The position numbers and the translations under genes were made by a program. From positions 1 through 23,782 of the forward strand of contig NZ_CABQJR010000035.1 in the NCBI RefSeq assembly GCF_902464545.1: a stretch of DNA of 23,782 bases, written 5' to 3'. A model generated the notes under the pieces. That model was not told where the DNA came from, did not search any database, and was given only the letters and a program-made list of their open reading frames with translations. This DNA is from an uncultured Senegalimassilia sp. Its GTDB lineage: Bacteria; Actinomycetota; Coriobacteriia; Coriobacteriales; Eggerthellaceae. This document shows, one piece after another, positions 1-6,906 of the stretch. Each line of letters opens with the position of its first letter. The first letter of the stretch is position 1.

Positions 1-52
1 GGACTGACTACGAATCAGTACGTCGGGGGTTCGAATCCCTCACGGCGCACCA
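1..52 (+). tRNA. tRNA-Arg(ACG), 3' part only
   Basis: The window opens inside a tRNA gene. Positions 3-7 and 15-19 form a 5-bp anticodon stem around the 7-base loop CTACGAA, giving anticodon ACG (arginine, CGN codons). A five-base variable region, a T arm (25-41) with loop TTCGAAT, seven 3' acceptor bases (42-48), discriminator A (49) and an encoded CCA (50-52) follow. The acceptor 5' strand and D arm lie outside the window, so the acceptor pairing cannot be checked. Confidence 0.93.
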
Positions 53-66
53 CTTAGCTTGAAATT

Positions 67-105
67 CCGCAATGGCTCCACTGAGCACATGCGGTTTTTT
101 GTTTT
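67..105 (+). terminator. Intrinsic terminator after tRNA-Arg
   Basis: An outer stem CCGCA (67-71) with TGCGG (90-94) encloses an inner stem GCTC (75-78) with GAGC (83-86). Six T and, after one G, four more T follow directly. It lies 15 bases after the tRNA CCA and should end that transcript before the downstream magnesium-transport unit. Confidence 0.75.
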
Positions 106-225
106 GTAGGCCAAAGAAAGGAACCCTGTTGAAGGTTCGAAAACCGAAACCTCACAGTATGTAGCCTTCCTTCGACTCCTCCCTTACGCTGGCAGCCGAA
201 GGAGCAGGCTGCAGCGCGCTCTCGT

Positions 226-254
226 TTGACAGAAGCTTTACGTGCCCATAACGC
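226..254 (+). promoter_or_regulatory. Putative promoter of the PRC/MgtE-like and NRMT unit
   Basis: A perfect -35 box TTGACA (226-231) is followed after 17 bases by TAACGC (249-254), a moderate -10 match. A start near 262 would give a leader of about 75 nt. That leader contains complementary arms CGGCAG (265-270) and CTGCCG (302-307). No known magnesium or manganese riboswitch signature is recognised in it. Confidence 0.45.
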
Positions 255-338
255 GGTTGCCGCACGGCAGACGTAGCATTATCCGGCACCTATAAAAGCC
301 CCTGCCGAACGCGAGCATGGACAGTAAGGGAATTGATC

Positions 339-1691
339 ATGCTCTATCTCTCTCAAATGCTGGGAAAGCCGGTCGTCGACTGCACCGGTGAGAAAATCGG
401 CACCGTATCCGACCTCGCCATCTCCACGGGCGAGGTGTTTCCGCGTATCACCAGCCTGGCCTTCCAAGGTCCGGGCAAGATCCCGTTCATGATCTCATGG
501 CGCAAGTACGTCGACGAGTTCGACGACGACGGCCTCACCTTGCAGGTCGAAGCGCACGACATCCGCTTCAGCTACCTGCAGCCTGACGAGGTGCTGCTCG
601 CACGCGACCTCATGAACCGTCAGATCGTCGACACGCAGGGTCTGAAGGTCGTGCGCGTAAACGACCTGAAGCTTTCCGTTTCCGGCTCTCAACTGCGCCT
701 GCTTGGCGCCGAAGTGGGCATCCGCGGCATCCTGCGCGGCCTTGCCCCCTGGATCGAGCGCTCGGTGGTCTCCATCGCCAAGGTCTTCGGCAAGAAGATC
801 GACGAGCAGATCATCGCGTGGAACTATATGGACCTGCTGGACCGCGACCTTTCCGAAGTGCAGCTTTCCGTCACCCACAAGCGCTTGGACGAGCTGCACC
901 CCGCCGACGTCGCGGACATTCTGGAGCAGCTGGATCCGCAGCAGCGCGCGAACGTGTTCGAGCACCTCGACGATGCCCAGGCAACCGAGGCCATCTCGGA
1001 GATGGAAGACGAGTACCAGTCCGACTTCATCGAGAGCTTGGACAACAAGCAGGCTGCAAACGTGCTGGGCAACATGGACCCGGACGACGCAGCCGACATC
1101 GTGCGCGACCTGTCCTACGAACGCGCCGAAACGCTCCTGCGCCTTATGGGCGTCGAGGACGCAACGGAGATCCGCCGCCTGCTCGGCTACAAGGACGGCA
1201 CCGCCGGCGGCATGATGACCACGCAGTTCGTGTCCGTTGCCGACACCGATACCGTCGGACACGCCATCGAGGTGCTGCGCGAGCTTCCCGAGGACCATCC
1301 TTCCGTCCACTTCGTGTACGTGCTGGACGAGTACGACAAGCTGGTGGGCGTCTGCTCGCTGCGCACCCTGGTGCTCACCGATGACAAAACGCCCATGTCG
1401 AAGTGCATGTACGACGACCTGATCACCGCAACGCCGGACGAAACCGAAGAGGACGTCTCGGCCGACATCTTCAAGTACGACCTGACCGCCATGCCCGTCG
1501 TGGACGAGCACGGCGCGCTGCTTGGCATCGTCACCGTCGACGACGCCTGGGACGCCATCGAAGACGACGTCAGCAGCGACAAGACGAAGACTTCCGTTTG
1601 GAAGTGGGTGGGCATCGCGACCGGCGCCGTGATCTTCTTGATCCTGTACACCCTTGTCGTACTGCAAATCGTAGGATTCCATTGGAGGTAA
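339..1691 (+). CDS. PRC-barrel / MgtE_N / CBS-pair protein with one C-terminal membrane helix
   Basis: The 450-aa protein resembles the cytosolic sensor half of the MgtE magnesium channel without its pore. Two PRC-barrel-like segments (about 1-70 and 82-130) precede an MgtE_N superhelix (about 185-290, repeats such as HPADVADILEQLD and DPDDAADIV), a linker with GTAGGMMTT (287-295), and two CBS domains (about 296-348 and 352-410). One membrane helix (about 421-446) ends the protein, whereas MgtE has a five-helix pore. In MgtE the N and CBS domains bind Mg2+ and close the channel, so Mg2+ sensing is inferred here. The ATG at 339 is preferred over an upstream TTG at 333 because AAGGG (326-330) is 8 bases from the ATG but only 2 from the TTG. 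The transporter gene starts 3 bases after the stop and its GGAGG lies inside this gene, so translation is probably coupled. Confidence 0.88.
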   Translation: MLYLSQMLGKPVVDCTGEKIGTVSDLAISTGEVFPRITSLAFQGPGKIPFMISWRKYVDEFDDDGLTLQVEAHDIRFSYLQPDEVLLARDLMNRQIVDTQGLKVVRVNDLKLSVSGSQLRLLGAEVGIRGILRGLAPWIERSVVSIAKVFGKKIDEQIIAWNYMDLLDRDLSEVQLSVTHKRLDELHPADVADILEQLDPQQRANVFEHLDDAQATEAISEMEDEYQSDFIESLDNKQAANVLGNMDPDDAADIVRDLSYERAETLLRLMGVEDATEIRRLLGYKDGTAGGMMTTQFVSVADTDTVGHAIEVLRELPEDHPSVHFVYVLDEYDKLVGVCSLRTLVLTDDKTPMSKCMYDDLITATPDETEEDVSADIFKYDLTAMPVVDEHGALLGIVTVDDAWDAIEDDVSSDKTKTSVWKWVGIATGAVIFLILYTLVVLQIVGFHWR

Positions 1692-1694
1692 GCC

Positions 1695-3077
1695 GTGGTT
1701 TTGAAGCAGAACGGCAAGACCGGGCGCGTTGCCGACATCGATTCGCATAACCCGCTGGAGCGCAGCAGCTTCCACACCGGCGAGGCCACGCTGTCCCCCG
1801 AGCAGCTTGCGGAAAAGCAGGCGCTCGAGCAGGCCGGCGGCTCCAGCAAACAGAAAAGCAAACTGCTGCTCATCTTGGCCGCAATGGGCCCGGGCATCGT
1901 CACGGCCATGGCCGGCAACGATGCCGGCGGCATCTCAACCTACTCGACCGTTGGCGCGCAGTTCGGCTTCGCCACGCTGTGGGTCATCCCTATCATGTGC
2001 GTGCTGCTCATCGTGGTGGAAATGACCGCCGCGAAGATGGGCGCCGTCACCGGTAAGGGTTTCGCCGCGCTCATCCGCGAATCCTTCGGCATCAGGCTCA
2101 CGGCGCTAGCCATGCTCGCGCTGCTTATCGGCAACGTTTGCACCACGTTCTCCGAGTTTGCAGGCATCGCCTCGGGCATGGAGATGTTCGGCGTGTCGAA
2201 ATACATCGCCGTGCCCGTCGCCGCGTTAGCCGTCTGGCTGCTCATCGTAGGAGGCAGCTACAAGCGCGTGGAGAAGGTGTTCCTCATCTTGTCGCTGGTG
2301 TTCCTCACCTACGTGATCGCGGCATTCTTGGCGCAGCCGAACTGGGAGGATGCGGCTATCAACACCATCGTTCCCCATGTGGTGTACCAGCAAAGCTTCG
2401 TTTCACTGGTCATATCCATGATCGGCACCACCATTGCGCCCTGGATGATGTTCTTCAACCAGAGCAACGTGGTTGAGAAGGGCATCAAACCCGACGAGCT
2501 GTTCACACAGAAGGTCGACGTGGTCTCCGGCACCGTAGCTGCTTGCTTGGTCGCGTGGTTCATCATCGTCACCACGGGCACCGTGCTGTATCCCCAGGGA
2601 ATCGTCATCAGCGATGCCGCCGACGCGGCTGCCGCTCTGGCGCCGTTCGCGGGCAAATACGCCGAGGCCCTGTTCGCCATCGGCTTGATCGCCGCATCGT
2701 TCTTGGCGGCATGTGTGCTTCCGCTGACTACGGCGTTCGTTATCTGCGAGGCATTCGGCTGGGAGGCCGGCGTGTCCTTCAAGTGGAAGGAAGCGCCGCT
2801 GTTCAAGAGCATCTTCACGTTCGTCATCGCGTTCTCGGCCGTCATCGTGCTCATCCCGAACATCGACCTCATGGGCGTCATGCTCATGGCGCAGTTCATC
2901 AACGGCCTGGTGCTGCCGGTACTGTTGGTGTTCATGGCGCTGATCTCGTCGGATAAGCGCGTCATGGGCAAGTTCAAGTCCGGCCGCGTGACGAAGGTGC
3001 TCATCTGGATCACCGTAGGCATCGTCTCCGTGCTCACCGCAATCCTGCTCGTTATGCAGGTGTTTGGAATCGGGTAG
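1695..3077 (+). CDS. NRAMP-related transporter, probably Mg2+ type (NRMT clade)
   Basis: This 460-aa NRAMP/SLC11-fold membrane protein has a hydrophilic N-terminus of about 55 residues and then roughly eleven hydrophobic helices. Helix 1 starts with the family GPG (65-67), but the classical DPGN metal motif reads D76-A-G-G79, losing the asparagine. The helix 6 motif, normally Met-Pro-His, reads A248-P249-W250, losing the methionine that selects transition metals. These changes are the hallmark of NRAMP-related magnesium transporters; a member from Eggerthella lenta has been shown to carry Mg2+ as well as Mn2+. Mg2+ uptake is therefore more likely than MntH-type Mn2+/Fe2+ uptake. It starts with GTG, and GGAGG lies six bases upstream inside the preceding gene. 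Its last 26 bases overlap the convergent Rrf2 gene. Its partner upstream carries an MgtE-like sensor. Confidence 0.9.
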   Translation: MVLKQNGKTGRVADIDSHNPLERSSFHTGEATLSPEQLAEKQALEQAGGSSKQKSKLLLILAAMGPGIVTAMAGNDAGGISTYSTVGAQFGFATLWVIPIMCVLLIVVEMTAAKMGAVTGKGFAALIRESFGIRLTALAMLALLIGNVCTTFSEFAGIASGMEMFGVSKYIAVPVAALAVWLLIVGGSYKRVEKVFLILSLVFLTYVIAAFLAQPNWEDAAINTIVPHVVYQQSFVSLVISMIGTTIAPWMMFFNQSNVVEKGIKPDELFTQKVDVVSGTVAACLVAWFIIVTTGTVLYPQGIVISDAADAAAALAPFAGKYAEALFAIGLIAASFLAACVLPLTTAFVICEAFGWEAGVSFKWKEAPLFKSIFTFVIAFSAVIVLIPNIDLMGVMLMAQFINGLVLPVLLVFMALISSDKRVMGKFKSGRVTKVLIWITVGIVSVLTAILLVMQVFGIG

Positions 3078-3501
3078 AACCGGAAACGGTGTCGGATTCC
3101 TTGCCGTGGATGCGTTCAATCATGTTCTGCAGGGTGATGGAGGACATATAATCTTCCATTTCGCGTTCGACCGCGGAGCATGCGGCGGTGATGTCCTGCA
3201 GCAGGTCGCTTATTTCCTCCCCCGCTTCCTTACGCTCCGAACGCGGGCGCTCATTCTGCAGCGCGTTGAAAACGTCAAGCATGCTGATATTAGAAGCGTC
3301 CTTCGCCAGGATGTATCCGCCGTTTTTGCCTGGACGTGCATGGATGATCCCGGCGTTGCGCAGCAGCTGCGCCAACTGGATCAGGTAGTCGCGCGGAATG
3401 GACATCTCCTCGGCTACCTCGCGCGATGAGCATATCGAGCCCTTTTCCGCTAGATACAGCACCGCACGCATCCCATATTCGACCGAAGCCTTGAAGTGCA
3501 C
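3052..3501 (-). CDS. Rrf2-family winged-helix transcriptional regulator
   Basis: The 149-aa protein begins with the Rrf2 pattern (MHFKASVEYGMRAVLYLA). A winged helix spans about 25-67 (SSREVAEEMSIP recognition part, wing PGKNGGYILAK), followed by a dimerisation helix. IscR- and NsrR-type Rrf2 proteins carry three cysteines near residues 90-105 for an Fe-S cluster. Here only Cys24 and Cys108 exist, so a three-cysteine cluster is not possible. It may work as a CymR-like protein-interaction regulator or use other ligands. The start is GTG with GAGGG six bases or so upstream. The gene runs against the NRMT gene and overlaps its end by 26 bp. Its targets cannot be read from the sequence. Confidence 0.88.
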   Translation of the reverse strand: MHFKASVEYGMRAVLYLAEKGSICSSREVAEEMSIPRDYLIQLAQLLRNAGIIHARPGKNGGYILAKDASNISMLDVFNALQNERPRSERKEAGEEISDLLQDITAACSAVEREMEDYMSSITLQNMIERIHGKESDTVSGSTRFQTPA

Positions 3502-3680
3502 CGTTTCCCTCGTTCCTATTTCGTGTTCGATGCTCCAAGCAGGGACGGACGATGTACACCTTCCCTGTTTTCTTCGTCAACGAAATCCCTGGTCATCTGT
3601 TATAGAGGCTTTCGCAAACGCATTGGAGCCCAGTGCATCGCGATTCCACCGCCCATGCCCATGCTCGGGCGGTGGGCGGT

Positions 3681-3816
3681 GAAGCGCTGCCTGCCGAAGC
3701 CTCAGCTGCACCGTGAAGCGATGCTCGCCAGGTCTCCAGCTGCACTGCGAAGCGATGCCTGCCGGAGTCCCAACTGCACCGTGAAGCGCCGCCTGTCAGG
3801 GCCTCGGCTGGGCGCA
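3681..3816. repeat. Four tandem 34-bp degenerate repeats
   Basis: Units start at 3681, 3715, 3749 and 3783, each with GAAGCG and continuing as an imperfect copy with a TGCC/CGCC-rich middle and AGCTGCAC-like end; the fourth unit is the most diverged. The exact 34-base period with no gap between units, and no unique spacers, excludes a CRISPR array. A perfect 9-bp inverted repeat lies directly before the first unit. Function is unknown; decay of a local duplication is a plain alternative. Confidence 0.75.
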
Positions 3817-3865
3817 CCGCCGCCTCGTTTCCCCGTTGTTGTCATAGCCATCGCCAGACCCAACG

Positions 3866-3881
3866 AGTATGCTTACATACT
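3866..3881. promoter_or_regulatory. Operator-like palindrome upstream of the folate cyclo-ligase
   Basis: AGTATG-CTTA-CATACT is a perfect inverted repeat with 6-bp arms, the size expected for a dimeric repressor site. It lies 85 bp upstream of the ATG at 3963. A possible extended -10 (TGC-TATGCT, 3909-3917) lies between the two. The binding protein is unknown; the Rrf2 regulator next door is one candidate, without direct support. Confidence 0.35.
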
Positions 3882-3962
3882 AGCGCAAGCGATAAACCTC
3901 TACTTTATTGCTATGCTTTTTCACACGATGCTGAGATTTCGTCCATTTTTGAGGAAGACGAT

Positions 3963-4586
3963 ATGACTTTGAAACAAGACACGCGTGCTTCGGTTCTTGC
4001 ACGACGCAAAGAGATTCCTCATGCCGAGCGCAAAGAGAAAAGCCGTCTCATCTGCGAGCGATTCCTTGTGGAAATCGAGAACCGATTTGCGGGCGAAACG
4101 CCCTCGTGCGCTTCCACCAAGCAGCTGCGCATCGCCGCTTACGAACCTATGAGCAGCGAAGTTGACGTACACCCTCTGCTATTTGCGGCATACGAACGCG
4201 GCTGGGAGGTGTTTCTGCCCTGCATGGCCAAAGATGCTCCAAATGCGCCGGCGCACATGGTGTTCTTCCCGATCGCGCAAAACCAGCTGACCGAGCAGCG
4301 CCCCGCCTTCCTCGACCATCCCGCACGCCCCTATCTGCTCGATGACCTGCACGCCCAAGGCTGGCGAGGAGCCGATGAGCAGCTGTTCGACATCGCTGTC
4401 ATCCCCCTGGTCGCCTTCGACAGCGGCTTCATGCGCCTCGGGTACGGTGGCGGAAACTACGATCGGTTCCTTCCCAAACTGCGTGATGACTGCTTCGTAG
4501 CCGGCGTGGCATTCGAAGAGCAGCGCGTCGACCGCGTGCCCACCGAACCTCACGACCTTCCCCTCCCCCGCATCTTCTCGGCATAG
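3963..4586 (+). CDS. 5-formyltetrahydrofolate cyclo-ligase
   Basis: The enzyme (ygfA/fau or MTHFS in other organisms) uses ATP to convert 5-formyl-THF to 5,10-methenyl-THF, returning stored folate to the one-carbon pool. The 207-aa length is normal for the family. Diagnostic parts are the basic N-terminus (RR at 14-15), VIPLVAFD (146-153), the glycine-rich nucleotide loop LGYGGGNYDRFL (159-170) and the C-terminal PTEPHDLPLP (193-202). GAGGAAG at 3951-3957 gives a good ribosome-binding site for the ATG. It stands alone, with no operon partner on either side. One-carbon units from this pool feed purine synthesis, and three purine genes lie further along, but no link is visible. Confidence 0.93.
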   Translation: MTLKQDTRASVLARRKEIPHAERKEKSRLICERFLVEIENRFAGETPSCASTKQLRIAAYEPMSSEVDVHPLLFAAYERGWEVFLPCMAKDAPNAPAHMVFFPIAQNQLTEQRPAFLDHPARPYLLDDLHAQGWRGADEQLFDIAVIPLVAFDSGFMRLGYGGGNYDRFLPKLRDDCFVAGVAFEEQRVDRVPTEPHDLPLPRIFSA

Positions 4587-4775
4587 CGCGAATGCGGGCG
4601 AGACGGCAACATGGCGCGGAAAAGAACGGACGGCAATAGCATTGGTAGGCTGCTACATCTTCTAGGGATGCCCGCTAGCAAGGACGAGCACCTTACGCGC
4701 CCGAAAACAAGGCTGAATCAACAGGCCTTCTGGTGGAGTCAAACCCCGCGCTTTTTCCGAAAATAGCTGTTCAGT

Positions 4776-4808
4776 AAAAAAGAGAGGGCCCCGAATGGAG
4801 CCCTCTCT
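4776..4808 (-). terminator. Terminator of the NhaC-family gene
   Basis: A perfect 9-bp stem AGAGAGGGC (4781-4789) with GCCCTCTCT (4800-4808) is followed on the minus strand by a T run (A run 4776-4780 on the plus strand). It lies 45 bases past the antiporter stop. The plus-strand side is only weakly T-rich, so termination of the facing cyclo-ligase gene here is less sure. The 190 bp between that gene and this hairpin show nothing else recognisable. Confidence 0.85.
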
Positions 4809-4853
4809 CTTCGCATTCTTGCCACTTTTGCGGCGCTTGCCGCGCGTCGGAGC

Positions 4854-6509
4854 TTATTTCTTCACGCCGATGTTGGACTTGTGCAGGATCTTCACCGCAA
4901 CCACGATGAGCACCGCGCCCAGCACCAGGGAAATCCAGGGATTGCCCGTGAAGCCGGCGACGATGTAGCACACGAAGCAGACGACCATGACGGTGGTCGC
5001 GTACGGCAGCTGCGTTGCCACGTGACGCAGGTGGTTGCACTTCGCGCCCGCGGACGACAGGATGGTGGTGTCCGAGATCGGCGAGATATGGTCACCATAC
5101 ACGGCACCTGCCAGCGTTGCGCCCACGGCAACCAGGAACAGCGGATCGCCCTCGTTGAACACGCCGACGACGATGGGCAGGATCAGCGCGATGGTGCCCC
5201 AGCTCGTGCCCATGGCGAAGCCGATGAAGCCAGCCACCAGGAAGATGATGCACGGTAGGATGGCCAAGCTCACACCCAGGCTGTTCAGGAAGCTGCTCAC
5301 GAAGTCGCCCGTGCCGAGCATGTAACGGCAGCAGCCGCCCAAGCTCCATGCCAGCACCAAGATCATGATGGCGCCGACCATGGAGCGCACGCCCTCGGAG
5401 ATGCTCTCCACGAAACCGCTCAACGTGGTCAGGCCGCGCGGCAGGAACATGGCGCCGGCAACGCACAGGGCCACCGTAGCGCCGATGCACAGGCCGCCGA
5501 CCGGGTTCTCGCCGACAGCGGTGGCGAAGTCGACGCCCTCGAAGAAGCCGCCCGTGTACATCATGCCCAGGATCGAGAAGAAGATCAGCACCAAGATAGG
5601 CACGATCAGGTCGTAGACCTTGCCCTTCTCAGAGATGTCAAGGCCCTTGTACTCATCGATGGCCGCCGATGCGGACTGCTCGATATCGGCCTGTTCGGTG
5701 ACGACCGACTCCAGGTTCGTATGGTCGTCGGGATCGGCTTCAGCCTGATCGGAAAGGCCCATGGTGGACAGCTTCTCCAACAGCTTGCCGCCCTCGGCAG
5801 AAGCGCCGTCGGAGGACTGTGCCTCCGCCTCGGCGGCGCGCATCGGACCGTAGTCGTTCTTGTTCGTGATCAGCATGAAGAACACGAAGAAAATGGTGAG
5901 CAGCGCGTAGAAGTTGTACGGGATGGACTGCACGAACGTGGTGAAGCCGTCGTCTCCCAGATAACCGCCGACCGCAACGGCCCACGAGGACACCGGCGCG
6001 ATGATGCAGACCGGGGCTGCCGTGGAGTCGATGATCCAGGCCAGCTTCTCATGGCTGACATGGAAGCGATCGGTCACGGGGCGCATGACCGCGCCGACCG
6101 TCAAGCAGTTGAAGTAGTCGTCGACGAAGATGATGATGCCCAGCAAGCCGGTGAGCACCTGCGCGGCGCGCGCGTTCTTGATATGGGTGGACACCCACTC
6201 GGCATAAGCGCGGCTGCCGCCCGCCGTGGCGATGACCACGGTCAGCGCCCCCAACAACGCAAGGAACAACAGCAACGCCCCGTTATCGGCGATCTGCAGC
6301 GCCATCGCGTTCGGCACATCGGTGAATGCCGTGACCAGCTGATCGACGCCGACACCGTTGAGGGTGAACTGGTAGATGACCATGCCGACGAACACGCCGA
6401 TGGTCAGCGACGAATACACCTCTTTGGTGATGAGCGCCAGAGCCAACGCCAGCAGCGGCGGCACGATGGACCAAGCGCCGGTGCTGATAAGCTCGAAAGC
6501 CTCTTCCAT
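4854..6509 (-). CDS. NhaC-family Na+/H+ antiporter with acidic central loop
   Basis: The 551-aa membrane protein has two inverted halves typical of NhaC-type antiporters. The first carries FVDDYFNCLTVG (128-139) and DSTAAPVCIIAPVSSWA (161-177). The second carries GTSWGT (434-439) and YGDHISPISDTT (471-482). Family members exchange Na+ for H+, or couple ions to organic acids, for pH and sodium homeostasis. Between the halves lies a hydrophilic, strongly acidic segment of about 80 residues (about 218-298), probably cytoplasmic, which helps explain the length above a typical NhaC. The frame stays open upstream, but the ATG at 6509 has a purine-rich GGAAAGGGAAGGGAA ribosome-binding region and gives a natural N-terminus; the upstream part would run through the parS-like site. 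It forms a single-gene transcript. The transported ion pair is inferred from family only. Confidence 0.9.
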   Translation of the reverse strand: MEEAFELISTGAWSIVPPLLALALALITKEVYSSLTIGVFVGMVIYQFTLNGVGVDQLVTAFTDVPNAMALQIADNGALLLFLALLGALTVVIATAGGSRAYAEWVSTHIKNARAAQVLTGLLGIIIFVDDYFNCLTVGAVMRPVTDRFHVSHEKLAWIIDSTAAPVCIIAPVSSWAVAVGGYLGDDGFTTFVQSIPYNFYALLTIFFVFFMLITNKNDYGPMRAAEAEAQSSDGASAEGGKLLEKLSTMGLSDQAEADPDDHTNLESVVTEQADIEQSASAAIDEYKGLDISEKGKVYDLIVPILVLIFFSILGMMYTGGFFEGVDFATAVGENPVGGLCIGATVALCVAGAMFLPRGLTTLSGFVESISEGVRSMVGAIMILVLAWSLGGCCRYMLGTGDFVSSFLNSLGVSLAILPCIIFLVAGFIGFAMGTSWGTIALILPIVVGVFNEGDPLFLVAVGATLAGAVYGDHISPISDTTILSSAGAKCNHLRHVATQLPYATTVMVVCFVCYIVAGFTGNPWISLVLGAVLIVVAVKILHKSNIGVKK

Positions 6510-6600
6510 TTCCCTTCCCTTTCTCCATAAGGTCCTCAAAGTCCATTGCGAATCAGTATACAAGCGCAACGGTCGAACCGCACTAGGATTCCGCCGGAGG

Positions 6601-6616
6601 GGTTTCACGTGAAACA
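6601..6616. promoter_or_regulatory. parS: parS-like ParB binding site, 15 of 16 matches
   Basis: GGTTTCACGTGAAACA differs from the conserved bacterial parS consensus TGTTTCACGTGAAACA only at its first base. ParB (Spo0J) loads as a clamp at such sites, spreads, and recruits SMC for origin segregation. It sits in the intergenic region about 90 bp upstream of the antiporter ATG. A second, perfect copy lies 6.5 kb away. Confidence 0.8.
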
Positions 6617-6810
6617 AAAGGAATAGGTTGTCGGGAGGCGGGTTCTCCGCCCGATCGAGCGGCAGGCCGGTATACCGAAAGGAACGTTTAAGCAGTGCGG
6701 AGTCCGCATCGAAGAAGGCGTTTCGCGCAACGGAACCCTCTCTGAACCACATCGCCTTATGCACTGGCTGGCGGATACGGAACCCCAGACGTCGAACTCA
6801 ACTATATATA

Positions 6811-6846
6811 GGGAGAGGCAGACGATAAGCTTCGTCCGCCTCTTCC
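6811..6846 (-). terminator. Terminator-like hairpin after the sodium:solute symporter
   Basis: Arms 6811-6824 and 6833-6846 pair over 14 positions with one mismatch and one G-T pair, around an 8-base loop. It lies about 60 bases past the symporter stop. An AT-rich TATATATA stretch (6803-6810) follows on the minus strand instead of a clean T run, so termination may be moderate. Confidence 0.55.
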
Positions 6847-6906
6847 TTGAAGGCACTCGGTTTTGCGTGATTCGCTAACCCATAACGGCAAACCGTAATT
6901 GGAAGA

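Larger units (their letters stand above)
3502..3962. other. Non-coding gap between Rrf2 and the folate cyclo-ligase
   Basis: This 461-bp stretch lies between divergent genes. It holds a 9-bp inverted repeat (3646-3654 with 3667-3675), four degenerate 34-bp tandem repeats (3681-3816), a 6-bp-arm palindrome (3866-3881) and a possible extended -10 (3909-3917). A plus-strand open frame crosses it, but the repeat unit is not a multiple of three and the translation has no family character, so it is not called as a gene. Confidence 0.7.
6510..6906. other. Non-coding gap holding a parS-like site and a terminator
   Basis: This 397-bp gap lies between two minus-strand transporter genes. It contains the terminator-like hairpin of the symporter gene (6811-6846), a ParB-site match (6601-6616) and a possible -10 for the antiporter (TATACT on the minus strand, 6555-6560) without a convincing -35. 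The rest shows no coding or RNA signature. Confidence 0.6.

Noticed and set aside
106..338. M-box or manganese riboswitch in the leader of the magnesium-transport unit
   Set aside because: None of the conserved core sequences of these riboswitches could be found; only a 6-bp complementary pair is visible.
495..1775. 426-codon minus-strand frame opposite the PRC/MgtE-like gene
   Set aside because: Antisense shadow of a clear multidomain protein; no ribosome-binding support and no recognisable fold.
3681..3816. CRISPR array
   Set aside because: Units are contiguous 34-bp imperfect copies with no unique spacers, and no cas genes are present.
3502..3962. 6S RNA gene next to the folate cyclo-ligase, as in gammaproteobacteria
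   Set aside because: No long rod-like fold with a central bubble could be traced; the region is taken up by tandem repeats and promoter-like sequence.
3496..3966. 156-codon plus-strand frame across the repeat region
   Set aside because: No ribosome-binding support, no domain, and the 34-bp repeats shift frame with every unit, which argues against coding constraint.
6510..6764. N-terminal extension of 85 codons on the NhaC gene
   Set aside because: The extension lacks conservation, runs through the parS-like site, and the internal ATG at 6509 has a far better ribosome-binding site.
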